This document shows, in pieces, positions 36,001-43,524 of a DNA stretch of 64,000 nucleotides. Within the stretch, counting starts at the first letter, position 1; every line of letters starts with the position of its first letter. The stretch comes from Prevotella sp. (GTDB lineage: Bacteria; Bacteroidota; Bacteroidia; Bacteroidales; Bacteroidaceae). The stretch covers positions 1-64,000 of the forward strand of contig JAFUTI010000016.1 of NCBI GenBank assembly GCA_017471465.1, given 5' to 3'. The translations under genes were made by a program, and so were the position numbers. A model generated the notes under the pieces. It saw nothing but the letters and a program-made list of their open reading frames with translations. It did no database searches and was not told the origin of the DNA.

Positions 36001-36400
36001 TCTGCTACTGTCAGGAGCTAATTACATCCTTAAAGGCGGGAAACTGCCCAACAACCTTGAAGACGGTGTGATGACGGCAAACGAGATAGCGCAAATAGAT
36101 CTTAGCCAGACGGACCTTGTCGTGCTCTCTGCCTGTCAGACCGGCGTTGGCGACATTCGCGAAGACGGTGTCTTCGGCATTCAGCGTGGTTTTAAGAAAG
36201 CAGGTGTAAGGTCGCTGTTAATGAGCCTGTGGAGTGTCAGCGACCAAGCCACAGATCTAATGATGACAAAATTCTACGACTTTTTGCTGGCTGGCTTGCC
36301 TAAACCACGCGCTTTCCAAGCAGCTCAAAAGAGTCTGCGCGAGAGTGGATACGACTCCCCGTTTTACTGGGCTTCCTTTATTTTACTCGACGGTTTCTAA
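33056..36400 (+). CDS. Exported TPR-CHAT (caspase-like) protein
   Basis: A 1114-residue protein with signal peptide MITRLAVLFLLIAVTLTGHA, so the whole enzyme is exported. Residues about 25-560 consist of tetratricopeptide repeats (LGSFYSLKGDYAKAIEIGQT and LNNMGTFYSHLQNYKDAAQV). Residues about 740-1110 form a CHAT domain. The predicted catalytic dyad is His948 in IIHIATHGFYFSE and Cys1027 in VVLSACQTGVGD, followed by GFKKAGVRSLLMSLWSVSDQ. CHAT proteins are caspase-like peptidases; the best-known ones act in the cytoplasm with TPR partners. Export to the periplasm or cell surface makes this one unusual in context. Substrate unknown. It is coupled to the small secreted protein and behind CHASE2. 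Confidence 0.88.
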   Translation: MITRLAVLFLLIAVTLTGHAQDKELSRLADAAAKAEKKGLLTEADSLYGQYILLFRERGLAKDFQYSDILIRQARRAVQKGYINEAIDIQQEVIEVRKTAQDCTFLQWASAMSDLGSFYSLKGDYAKAIEIGQTALEMLKKKIGEKHHYYNIVLANLASYYSARGWQGDYEKAIALGEKALKGLRRGSREYAGALNSMVVYYSQVGDKANAIKIAQKARIEAKKWLKEDGVSYATTLNNHAIQLAKVGNYEEAVRYASQAKEGFEIAGVTQSLGYTKVLNNMGTFYSHLQNYKDAAQVLETAIPIIEQVATKQHPDYLRCMSDLSSVYKASGNLSRADQLANESNAVSQTLTGDDNLKYAKSLSKQAGIFASNGNYIRAIELEQKAFDFYKKHADSVSMAQSLGHMATFLARDGHQDAAFETARRSLTIFEQQGKRTTYYAQALNNTSILYFNGGKNQEATTYGSLARQMYEHLGDTATAIYARILANNALFCYVNDSLEQAINIAEQALALQTNILGSDHPDHVPLLYNLSVYYSKAGRKTDAEDHYKKAIRLQSELIRTDFLHLTSQEREKFWNQKSYVFKYAPMLAYLDPDNGDMATTAYNALLFQKGILLNSDIDFRKLLKQSNSQSLLNKYNELEILQQQLEGYYRLPAGERHIDLKAIKAEIYNLERILVNECKEYGRFTDNLSINAEQISRVLNDDEVAIEFANTYIQGRGNTYLAFMLKKGQPQPRLIRLFSDDELQEITYGKITFLDAIQTTFGIDSIYRDRRFGSLLWASLIKEMKGVRRIYFSPTGLFYHLGIEYLPCDSVHHINDLFDVYRISSTKLLANRGDKQSAVSSATVYGGLNYNMDLSQLQQQHEQFKASFNSEQLMAMTDTDMTRTLDSLSLRGSVGYLPGTLHEAENIGEQLMQKDIPTHMLLGNEGTEESFKALNGQKMSIIHIATHGFYFSEKELQKRRQRLIFLNEESEDMENPLNYSGLLLSGANYILKGGKLPNNLEDGVMTANEIAQIDLSQTDLVVLSACQTGVGDIREDGVFGIQRGFKKAGVRSLLMSLWSVSDQATDLMMTKFYDFLLAGLPKPRAFQAAQKSLRESGYDSPFYWASFILLDGF

Positions 36401-36418
36401 CTTTTTCTGACATTTTTC

Positions 36419-36448
36419 TTGTCATTTAAAGAAAAATAACTATCTTTG
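36419..36448 (+). promoter_or_regulatory. Promoter of the OmpA-type gene
   Basis: TTG (36419-36421), a 19-bp spacer and TATCTTTG (36441-36448); the ATG is at 36499, leaving a leader of about 45 bases. Confidence 0.8.
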
Positions 36449-36498
36449 CAAACAAATTCTAAAACAATCAAATAAAATCATTAATTAAAGAAGACAAG

Positions 36499-37626
36499 AT
36501 GAAGTACATGAATTTCCTTTTCGCTGCGACAATGGCATTGTTGGCAGCGGTTCCTGTGTCAGCACAAGAGGATACGCGTGACGCGCTGAAATCTTATTCG
36601 TATGTTGAAGTACAGGGAGGTATGGAGTGGACGGCTACTGATGCCAAAATAGACAAACTGCTGTCGCCCATCGGAGCCTTGTCCATAGGCCATTTCTTTA
36701 CACCCGTTGTCGGAGCACGTCTGCATGTCTCCGGTCTTGAGGCCAAAGGTCGTTTCGAGGAGATGAACAAAGACTACAAGTGGAATTTCATCACCACCGA
36801 TGCTGACCTGCTGATCAACCTGTCGAGCCTTTTCAGCTGCAACTATGCACGCCCCTTGAATCTTATCTTCGTGGGCGGTATCGGTCTGACCAACGCCTGG
36901 AAGAACGACGACCTGAAGGCTATCGCTGATGCGAATCCTAATCTGGCACCCTTGGCATGGGGTAAAAACAACCGTCTGAGCCACAACCTGCGTGCCGGCC
37001 TCCGCTTGGAGACGAACGTAACGAAGCCTCTTGGCCTGTCGTTAGAGGTGGCTGCCAACAGCCTTGACGACCGTTTCAACTCAAAGACGAACGACGCCGA
37101 CGACTGGATGATCAGTGGTATGATAGGGTTGAGCTACCGTTTCGGCAAGCGCTATGAGAAACCGGCTCCGATTATGACACCTGTCGTGCAGGAGGTGGTA
37201 GAGGACAACAGTGCCGACCTGGCTCCTGCCGTGCCTGTCGTGGCGGAAGAGAAGCCGGAGCCTAAGGCCGTTGTAAAGAAAGAGACCCTGCATGAGGAAA
37301 TCTTTTACATCATCTGCAAAAGTGACCCGACTGAAGGTGGTATAGACCAGCTGAAACGTGTTGCCCAGTTTATGAGCAATTACAAGAATGCCATCGTAAA
37401 GGTTGTCGGCTATGCAGACAAGGGTACTGGCAATCCTGAGATTAACGTTATGTATGCTGAACGACGTGCCGCTGAATGTAAGGATGCACTAGTCAACAAA
37501 TACAACTGCGACGCGGAACGCATCCAGATTGACTCTAAGGGCGACACGGTGCAGCCGTTTGCAGAGAACGACAAGAACCGTTGTGTGATTATTGACTCTG
37601 AGGCTCAGTATACGGTTTATGAGTAA
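36499..37626 (+). CDS. OmpA-family outer-membrane protein
   Basis: A 375-residue protein with signal peptide ending VPVSAQE. The N-terminal beta-barrel (about 25-220) ends with MIGLSYRFGKRYEKP; a proline/valine-rich linker (about 222-260) leads to a C-terminal OmpA-like peptidoglycan-binding domain (about 265-370): VVGYADKGTGNPEINVMYAE and the RRAAE motif. It tethers outer membrane to cell wall and may act as a porin. It has its own promoter after the CHAT gene, so it need not belong to that system. Its 3' end overlaps the convergent methyltransferase gene by 38 bases. Confidence 0.88.
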   Translation: MKYMNFLFAATMALLAAVPVSAQEDTRDALKSYSYVEVQGGMEWTATDAKIDKLLSPIGALSIGHFFTPVVGARLHVSGLEAKGRFEEMNKDYKWNFITTDADLLINLSSLFSCNYARPLNLIFVGGIGLTNAWKNDDLKAIADANPNLAPLAWGKNNRLSHNLRAGLRLETNVTKPLGLSLEVAANSLDDRFNSKTNDADDWMISGMIGLSYRFGKRYEKPAPIMTPVVQEVVEDNSADLAPAVPVVAEEKPEPKAVVKKETLHEEIFYIICKSDPTEGGIDQLKRVAQFMSNYKNAIVKVVGYADKGTGNPEINVMYAERRAAECKDALVNKYNCDAERIQIDSKGDTVQPFAENDKNRCVIIDSEAQYTVYE

Positions 37627-38776
37627 TTAGCAGGACGTGCTTATTATCGGCGAGGGTGGTAGCGAAGATATAGACGCTGCCACCCTCGCTGAGTTTCAGG
37701 CGCCGACGGAGCTCGGCCACGGAGAGTGGGAAGTTGCGGACGGTGATGTTTGCCTGCTTTGTCGCACCAAGACAAGTTTTGAGATCGCGCCCTCGGAGCG
37801 ACGTCACAGCATCAATCTGGAAGGTGCGGCCGGGGAACTGGTCAACAGGGTCGGCCGACACGAAAAGATGGCTGTCACGGGCAATGGGGGCAACACCATA
37901 GTGCTGTGCAAGCGCATTGAAGCAGCCGGCTTTCATGATAGAGGCATTGGGCTCGTAGAGGAAGGCTGACGGCAGTGGCATGCAGGGAGACGGTGAATAA
38001 GGCGTAGCTGAAGGCGTAGCCTCAAACACGTCTTCGTCGTTGACGCAGACCAGTCGCAGTCCATCTGTCTTCTCAGCCATCACGACCAGCAACTCCTTAC
38101 ACTCATTGTCAGCAGAAACGATATGCACCTCGCTGACATACTGCCGTCCAAGGTCGCTGACGGCCTTGCGCCAGTCGAGCATCGGCGAGAGCTTGATGAG
38201 GACGCGGCGGGCCTTTTGGAGCAGGAGTTGACGGAGGCTGAGAACATCAGGCGAACAGTCGGCGATGCCGTAGGTACGGCCACCATGACTATCGCGACGG
38301 GCAGGATCTATATAGATGAGGTCGACAGGAGCCATCTGACGGAGGTAGTCGGCGGCGTCGGCGCAGACGACCTCGGCGTGGTGTAGGCCCAAGAGCCGGA
38401 AATTATGACGAGCCATGTCGCAGAGGTGTGGTTGCTGCTCCACGTAGACAGCCTTCCGGGTTCCCCTTGCCAGGAACGAGAAGTCGACGCCGAAGCCACC
38501 TGTCAGGTCAACGACTGTCGCTGGCTGTCCGGCCAGCAGCCCTTTGTAAAGGGCCGTCTGCTCACTCGAACACTGTTCCATCGACAGATGTGGAGGGTAG
38601 ACGATGCCTTCCACTGCCGCCCATGAGGGCAATTTATGCCGAGCTGTCTGCCACCCGGCAATCTGGTCGAGCGCATACGTCATATCAACCTCCGCGTCTT
38701 TCGTTCCACGAAGTGCCAGCTGCCGGATGTCATCATTCAGATGCTCGGTTATAAAGTCTGCTGTTGCCTGGTTCAT
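37589..38776 (-). CDS. PG_1098-type SAM-dependent methyltransferase (THUMP-like domain)
   Basis: A 395-residue cytoplasmic protein. N-terminal helical part (about 1-85, FITEHLNDDIRQLALRGTKD); class I Rossmann methyltransferase (about 90-230) with the SAM-binding motif VVDLTGGFGVDFSFLARG and the acidic VDLIYIDPARRDSHGGRT; then a ferredoxin-like and a THUMP-like domain (about 285-390, SVAELRRRLKLSEGGSVYIF). The family is conserved across Bacteroidota and is represented by PG_1098 of Porphyromonas; an RNA substrate is likely from the THUMP-like part. The stop lies inside the end of the convergent OmpA gene. It sits directly downstream (3 bp) of the sulfatase maturase gene and is probably co-transcribed. 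Confidence 0.8.
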   Translation of the reverse strand: MNQATADFITEHLNDDIRQLALRGTKDAEVDMTYALDQIAGWQTARHKLPSWAAVEGIVYPPHLSMEQCSSEQTALYKGLLAGQPATVVDLTGGFGVDFSFLARGTRKAVYVEQQPHLCDMARHNFRLLGLHHAEVVCADAADYLRQMAPVDLIYIDPARRDSHGGRTYGIADCSPDVLSLRQLLLQKARRVLIKLSPMLDWRKAVSDLGRQYVSEVHIVSADNECKELLVVMAEKTDGLRLVCVNDEDVFEATPSATPYSPSPCMPLPSAFLYEPNASIMKAGCFNALAQHYGVAPIARDSHLFVSADPVDQFPGRTFQIDAVTSLRGRDLKTCLGATKQANITVRNFPLSVAELRRRLKLSEGGSVYIFATTLADNKHVLLITHKPYTEPQSQ

Positions 38777-38779
38777 ATC

Positions 38780-40006
38780 CTACACGATGTGTTTGTCTTT
38801 CTGCCGGCAGATATTTGAAGGCGGCTGTCCTGCGTCGAGCTGGGCTTTCATAAAGTCCATGTCGGCGGCGACATGGTCGAAGAACTGACGGTAGCCGGCA
38901 CAAAGGTAGTTGAGGCCGGGCTCGCCATACTCATCGCGCAGGAAACGATTCTTCGGACACTCGCCGTGACAGGCAAAGAGGTAGCGGCACTCACGACACT
39001 GTCGGGGCAGGGCGGTCTGCTTCAGACGGCCGAAGGCTTGCTGACGCTGACCGTAGAGCATGGCTGTGAGCGACTGCTGCCGAATATTCCCCAGACGATA
39101 CTCCGGATAGACGAAATGATCGCAGGCGTAGACGTCGCCGTCGGCCTCGATCACAGCGGCATGGCCGCACATCGTCGACAACGAGCAGACACCGGGGATG
39201 ACACCCGCCCAGTTGGCCAGGGTGGCGTCGAAGGTCTGTATGAAGACGGTACCGACGTCGCGAATGACCCACTCGTCGTAGACGCCGCAGAGGAACAGGC
39301 CCCATTCGTCAGGCGTCACCGACCACGACGTCAGCCGGCCGCCTTCCGTCAGGCCGGGAGCGAGCGTCAGGCCGTCAGGGCGGTTGACGAGTCGCTCGAC
39401 GACGGGTGTGAACTGCAGGAACTGACAGTCGATGCTTTTGAAAAACAGATAAAAATCGCGAGGGTGGCCGACATTGGCGTGGCTGATGGCTGCCATGGCG
39501 TTCCACTCGACGCCATGCTTCTGGAGGAGCCGTATGCCGCGCATGACGTCGTGCCATGACGGTCGGCCTTGTCGGTTGTGTCGATAGGCATCGTGCATGG
39601 GCAGCGGTCCGTCGATGGAGACGCCTACGAGGAATTTGTTTTCGCTCAGGAACTCGCACCACTCGTCAGTGAGCAGTGTAGCGTTGGTCTGTAGGCAGTT
39701 GTCGATGTGTCGCCCGCGGGCATAACGCCGCTGTAACTCCAGGGCTCGGCGATAGAAGCTGAGGGGGCGCAGCAGGGGTTCGCCGCCATGCCAGGTGAAG
39801 AGTATGTCGGGAGCTGTCTGAGCTTCGATATACTGGTGAACGAACTCTTCCAGCAGTGTGTCGCTCATGACGCAGTCGGATGGTTGCTGACAGAGGACAT
39901 GTTTTTCGAGATAATAACAGTATCTACAGGCTAGGTTGCACTGGCTGCCGACGGGCTTCAGCATGACATAGAGCGGACGGGCGAAGGGAGCGGGGGTGTT
40001 GACCAT
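38780..40006 (-). CDS. Anaerobic sulfatase-maturating enzyme (radical SAM/SPASM)
   Basis: A 408-residue protein. The radical SAM cluster motif is CNLACRYC (CxxxCxxC) near residues 25-32, preceded by MLKPVGSQ, a hallmark of anaerobic sulfatase maturases. FTWHGGEPLLRPLSFYRRAL and FLVGVSIDGPLPMHDAYRHN continue the barrel. The C-terminal SPASM region has the expected cysteines (CSLSTMCGHAAVIEADGDVY, then CRECRYLFACHGECPKNRF). The enzyme converts a Cys or Ser of sulfatases to formylglycine. No sulfatase lies in the window, so its clients are elsewhere. Promoter at 40027-40057; divergent from gluQ. Confidence 0.88.
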   Translation of the reverse strand: MVNTPAPFARPLYVMLKPVGSQCNLACRYCYYLEKHVLCQQPSDCVMSDTLLEEFVHQYIEAQTAPDILFTWHGGEPLLRPLSFYRRALELQRRYARGRHIDNCLQTNATLLTDEWCEFLSENKFLVGVSIDGPLPMHDAYRHNRQGRPSWHDVMRGIRLLQKHGVEWNAMAAISHANVGHPRDFYLFFKSIDCQFLQFTPVVERLVNRPDGLTLAPGLTEGGRLTSWSVTPDEWGLFLCGVYDEWVIRDVGTVFIQTFDATLANWAGVIPGVCSLSTMCGHAAVIEADGDVYACDHFVYPEYRLGNIRQQSLTAMLYGQRQQAFGRLKQTALPRQCRECRYLFACHGECPKNRFLRDEYGEPGLNYLCAGYRQFFDHVAADMDFMKAQLDAGQPPSNICRQKDKHIV

Positions 40007-40026
40007 AGCTACTGTGAATTATCTTG

Positions 40027-40057
40027 CAAAATTACATTTTTCCCTGCAATTGACAAA
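40027..40057 (-). promoter_or_regulatory. Promoter of the sulfatase-maturase gene
   Basis: TTTG (40054-40057), a 19-bp spacer and TAATTTTG (40027-40034) on the minus strand, about 20 bases before the ATG. Confidence 0.75.
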
Positions 40058-40077
40058 GAAAAGACAAAACTTTTTCT

Positions 40078-40085
40078 TACCTTTG
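40078..40085 (+). promoter_or_regulatory. -7 element placed 7 bases before the gluQ start codon
   Basis: TACCTTTG ends at 40085 and the ATG starts at 40093, so transcription would begin at or next to the start codon. No -33 TTTG stands at standard distance. Confidence 0.55.
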
Positions 40086-40092
40086 CAGCGAC

Positions 40093-40986
40093 ATGAAGAC
40101 CGTAGGACGATTTGCGCCGTCACCCACAGGACGTATGCATCTAGGCAACGTGCTAAGTGCACTGCTGTCGTGGCTCTCTGCCAAGAGCAAGGGCGGCGAG
40201 TGGCTGCTGCGTATTGAAGACATCGACCCACAGCGCTCGCGGCGGGAATATGCCCAATGGCTGATGGACGACCTGGCGTGGCTGGGGCTGACGTGGGACG
40301 GAGAGCCCGTCTGCCAGAGTGAGCGCAGCGATATCTACGAGCACTATTTCCGGCAACTGCTGAGGCAGGGGCTGACCTATCCGTGCTACTGTACGCGGGC
40401 CGACCTGCTGGCCACCCAGGCGCCTCATGAGAGCGACGGCCGCGTAGTGTATGCCGGAACATGCAGGAACCGCCCTCGGCAGTCTGGTGTCCCCGCCGCC
40501 ACCCGCCTTATCGTCCCCGACCGCGACATCACGTTTACCGATGGCCACTACGGCCGGCAGACAGTGAATCTGGCACGGCAGGTAGGCGACTTCATTATCC
40601 GTCGCAAGGACGGAGCCTGGGCCTACCAGCTGGCGGTCGTCGTTGACGACGGTCTGACGGGGGTCAACGAAGTGGTACGTGGCCGCGACCTGCTGCTGTC
40701 GTCGCCCCAGCAGATTTACGTGGCGGAGCTGCTAGGCTTCACGCCGCCCCGCTTTATCCACCTGCCGCTGCTGTTGGGCGACAGCGGCCAGCGCCTGTCG
40801 AAACGTGACCGGAGTCTCGACATGGAGCACCTGCGGTTGCGGTATACGCCAGAAGAAATCATCGGTCGGTTAGCCTTTACGACAGGTCTTCTGTCTGAGC
40901 CGCAGGTGGTCAGTCCTGAGCAGTTGCTGTCGGACTTCTCGTGGGATTCCGTTCCCTTAAACGATCTGACTGTGGCTGCGGAGTAG
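40093..40986 (+). CDS. gluQ: Glutamyl-Q tRNA(Asp) synthetase
   Basis: A 297-residue truncated glutamyl-tRNA synthetase paralogue that glutamylates the queuosine at position 34 of tRNA(Asp). FAPSPTGRMHLGNVLSALLS gives the HIGH-type motif; CYCTRADLL and YAGTCR give the zinc-binding cysteines; RLSKRDRSLDMEHL gives the KMSKS-type loop. The anticodon-binding domain of full GluRS is absent, as expected. The start is fixed by the N-terminal motif beginning MKTVGRFAPSP. The -7 promoter element lies immediately before it, suggesting a leaderless transcript. The last 30 bases overlap the convergent dusB gene. Confidence 0.92.
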   Translation: MKTVGRFAPSPTGRMHLGNVLSALLSWLSAKSKGGEWLLRIEDIDPQRSRREYAQWLMDDLAWLGLTWDGEPVCQSERSDIYEHYFRQLLRQGLTYPCYCTRADLLATQAPHESDGRVVYAGTCRNRPRQSGVPAATRLIVPDRDITFTDGHYGRQTVNLARQVGDFIIRRKDGAWAYQLAVVVDDGLTGVNEVVRGRDLLLSSPQQIYVAELLGFTPPRFIHLPLLLGDSGQRLSKRDRSLDMEHLRLRYTPEEIIGRLAFTTGLLSEPQVVSPEQLLSDFSWDSVPLNDLTVAAE

Positions 40987-41958
40987 TTCACGACACTGTC
41001 TGAGGATAGCCAGCAACTCGTCCTTGGTCTCTGCACGCAGCATCCTGATACGTGTCTCGCGGAAATTAGGGATACCCTTGAAGACGGGTGTAGCTGCCAG
41101 GTGGCGGCGCGTGTGGAGTATGGCGCGCTTCTCGACGGAATAGTCCGAATCGCCGGGCTTCCTGCTGAGTGCCAGACGCTCCAGGTTGATGCGCAGCTGC
41201 TCTTCGAGGATGTCTATCTTCTCATCAATGGTCAAGGACTGGCGGCTGAAAATCCAGGGACAGCCGAAGGTGGCACGGCCAATCATCACGGCATCCACAC
41301 CGTAGCGGTCGAAAGCACGGTCGGCCTCGTCAGGCGAGGTGATATCGCCGTTGCCGATGATGGGGATATGTATCCTGGGGTTACGTTTCACCTCGCCGAT
41401 GAGCGTCCAGTCGGCCTGGCCGGTGTACATCTGACTGCGGGTGCGCCCGTGGATGGTCAGCGCCTGGATACCGCAGTCCTGCAGCTGTTCGGCCAGGGTG
41501 GTGATGATGAGCTGCTCGTGGTTCCAGCCAAGGCGCGTCTTCACCGTGACAGGCAATCTCACGGCCTCCACCACCTTCTGCGTTATCTCCAGCAGCTTCG
41601 GTATGTTCTGCAGCATACCCGCGCCGGCCCCTTTGCCGGCCACCTTCTTTACGGGGCAGCCGAAGTTCAGGTCTATCAGGTCGGGGCCCGCCTGTTCCAC
41701 AATCTTCGCCGCCTCCACCATCGCCTCGACGTCGCGGCCGTAGATCTGGATGCCTACAGGTCGCTCCTCGTCGCTGATGGTCAGCTTACGGATGGTGGTC
41801 TTCACGTCGCGTATCAGGGCCTCGGCCGACACGAACTCCGTGTAGACCATTGCCGCCCCGAACCGCTTGCAGAGCATGCGGAATCCGATGTCGGTTACAT
41901 CCTCCATCGGCGCCAGGAACAGCGGTCGATGGCCAAACTCTATGTTACCTATCTTCAA
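40957..41958 (-). CDS. dusB: tRNA-dihydrouridine synthase (DusB/NifR3 type)
   Basis: A 333-residue flavoprotein that reduces uridine to dihydrouridine in tRNA. The N-terminal TIM barrel begins FLAPMEDVTDIGFRMLCKRF; the catalytic Cys is in LNFGCPVKKVAGKGAGAGML; HGRTRSQMYTGQADW and IIGNGDITSPDEADRAF contribute FMN and substrate contacts; VDAVMIGRATFGCPWIF ends the barrel. A small helical tRNA-binding domain follows. It is the last gene of the DUF2851-thioesterase-dprA-dusB cluster (26 bp after dprA) and its 3' end overlaps gluQ on the other strand. Confidence 0.93.
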   Translation of the reverse strand: MKIGNIEFGHRPLFLAPMEDVTDIGFRMLCKRFGAAMVYTEFVSAEALIRDVKTTIRKLTISDEERPVGIQIYGRDVEAMVEAAKIVEQAGPDLIDLNFGCPVKKVAGKGAGAGMLQNIPKLLEITQKVVEAVRLPVTVKTRLGWNHEQLIITTLAEQLQDCGIQALTIHGRTRSQMYTGQADWTLIGEVKRNPRIHIPIIGNGDITSPDEADRAFDRYGVDAVMIGRATFGCPWIFSRQSLTIDEKIDILEEQLRINLERLALSRKPGDSDYSVEKRAILHTRRHLAATPVFKGIPNFRETRIRMLRAETKDELLAILRQCRELLRSHSQIV

Positions 41959-41984
41959 AACTCTTGACTTTTATCTCTTAACTA

Positions 41985-43100
41985 TTAACTCAACAAATGG
42001 TACGTGCCGCCGGCCAAGGGCTTGACCACGCCCTTCATCTCCAGTTGGAAGAGGAGGGCGGTGAGCTGGCCGATGGAGATGTTGGTCTTCACCGACAGGA
42101 CGTTCAGCTGCAGGTCGTTTGTCTGCTGCAGCAGACTGACGACGGTCTGCTGCTCTGGCGTCAGGTCGGGGAAGAGCTGTCGCTCAACGGTCTGCTGACG
42201 CTCCCTGACGGTCTGCCAGCCCATACTCTCGACGAAGTCGTCGGCCGACGTGATGAGTGCGGCGGTGTTGTTACGTATCATGAGGTTACAGCCCTCAGAG
42301 TAAGCCATGCCCACGGCACCGGGGAAGGCAAACACCTCGCGGCCATACTCCTGGGCGACGCGGCAGGTGATGAGTCCCCCACCCTTGACAGCACTCTCCA
42401 CGAGGATGGTGGCGTCGCTGATGCCGGCGACGATGCGGTTGCGCTGCCGGAAGTTATTGGCAAAGGGTTCCGTCTGCGACATATATTCGGTGAGCAGTCC
42501 GCCGTGTGCCACCATCGCTGCTGCCGTCTCACGATGATGACTGGGGTAGATCTGGTCTAGGCCGTGAGCCAGCACGCCGACGGTGTCGTAGCCGTGCTCC
42601 AGTGCGTTGCGGTGTGCACAGATATCGACGCCGTATGCCAGTCCGCTGACGATGAGCACGTCAGGGCACAGTTCCTGCAGGCGGCTAATGAACTTATGAA
42701 TAAGGTCCTGCCCGTAGGAGGTACAGCGACGCGTGCCGACGATGTCGACGACACGTGCCTGGTTCAGGTCGGCATTTCCCTTATAGTAGAGCACGACAGG
42801 GGCGTCAGGACATTCGCGCAACCGTGCGGGATAGCGTTCGTCGCTCAGTGTCAGGACCTGTATGTCATGCTTGGTGACAAACTCCATCTCTACCGCCGCC
42901 CGCTTCAAGGCGTCATCCCAGTCCTTCAGGGCCTCGGCCAGACGCGGTGTACAGTCGGGCACGATGCTGGCGATGTCGCCACGGTGTTCATAGACTGCCT
43001 GTCCGCTGCCCAGTTCCTGATAGAGCTGCAGGGCCTGTTGCGAGTTGAAGCCCGTCATGCGGGTCAGTGCAATGGTATAGAAGATTTCCTGTTCGTTCAT
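41985..43100 (-). CDS. dprA: DNA-processing protein DprA
   Basis: A 371-residue protein that loads RecA on incoming single-stranded DNA during natural transformation. The Rossmann-like core shows VDIVGTRRCTSYGQDLIHKF, VSGLAYGVDICAHRNALEHG, TVGVLAHGLDQIYPSHHRET and GGGLITCRVAQEYGREVFAF. The N-terminal part has a helix-hairpin-helix/SAM-like region (about 1-65), and the C-terminal 60 residues form the winged-helix-like DprA domain (QTNDLQLNVLSVKTNISIGQ). Length and motifs are complete. Start and thioesterase stop overlap by four bases. Confidence 0.93.
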   Translation of the reverse strand: MNEQEIFYTIALTRMTGFNSQQALQLYQELGSGQAVYEHRGDIASIVPDCTPRLAEALKDWDDALKRAAVEMEFVTKHDIQVLTLSDERYPARLRECPDAPVVLYYKGNADLNQARVVDIVGTRRCTSYGQDLIHKFISRLQELCPDVLIVSGLAYGVDICAHRNALEHGYDTVGVLAHGLDQIYPSHHRETAAAMVAHGGLLTEYMSQTEPFANNFRQRNRIVAGISDATILVESAVKGGGLITCRVAQEYGREVFAFPGAVGMAYSEGCNLMIRNNTAALITSADDFVESMGWQTVRERQQTVERQLFPDLTPEQQTVVSLLQQTNDLQLNVLSVKTNISIGQLTALLFQLEMKGVVKPLAGGTYHLLS

Positions 43101-43495
43101 AGGTAGGGTGCAAATGCTTTGTCGTAATCCTCACTGCCTGCGAGTCGTCCGCTGACGATGCACACCAACGTGACATCACCGCGGAAGCAGAGGGCCTCGT
43201 CACTGGCGCGGAAGATGTCGTGGTGGAACACGTACTTGATGCCCTCCTTGGTCAGGGCGAGCCGCGAGACGAACTCGTCGTCGGGACGCAGGGGCACCTT
43301 GTATTGCAGGTTCATGCGGGCGACGACGGCGTCGACACCTTTCTCGTGCATCTCGGCAAACGACAGGCCGCACTCTTTCAGGAACAGGTGTCGGGTGTGC
43401 TCACAGTAGTGCAGGTAGTTGGCGTTGTTGACGATGCCCTCGATGTCGCACTCGTAGTCGCGCACCGCCATACGGGTTTCAAAACAGTATTTCAT
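43097..43495 (-). CDS. Acyl-CoA thioesterase, 4HBT hotdog fold
   Basis: A 132-residue single hotdog domain. The 4-hydroxybenzoyl-CoA thioesterase motif is YECDIEGIVNNANYLHYCEH, with the catalytic Asp and the conserved V-x-N-x-x-Y spacing. It hydrolyses short or medium acyl-CoA; the true substrate is not readable. YbgC-type and FadM-type roles are both possible. It is translationally coupled to dprA (ATGA overlap) and follows the DUF2851 gene by 29 bp. Confidence 0.85.
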   Translation of the reverse strand: MKYCFETRMAVRDYECDIEGIVNNANYLHYCEHTRHLFLKECGLSFAEMHEKGVDAVVARMNLQYKVPLRPDDEFVSRLALTKEGIKYVFHHDIFRASDEALCFRGDVTLVCIVSGRLAGSEDYDKAFAPYL

Positions 43496-43524
43496 CTTTC
43501 ACTTTTTCTCCTTTTCACCTTTCA

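Noticed and set aside
38780-40006. Radical SAM protein as the modifying enzyme of the small peptide at 58.3 kb
   Set aside because: It is 18 kb away, has its own promoter, and its N-terminal MLKPVGSQCNLACRYC pattern is that of sulfatase maturases.
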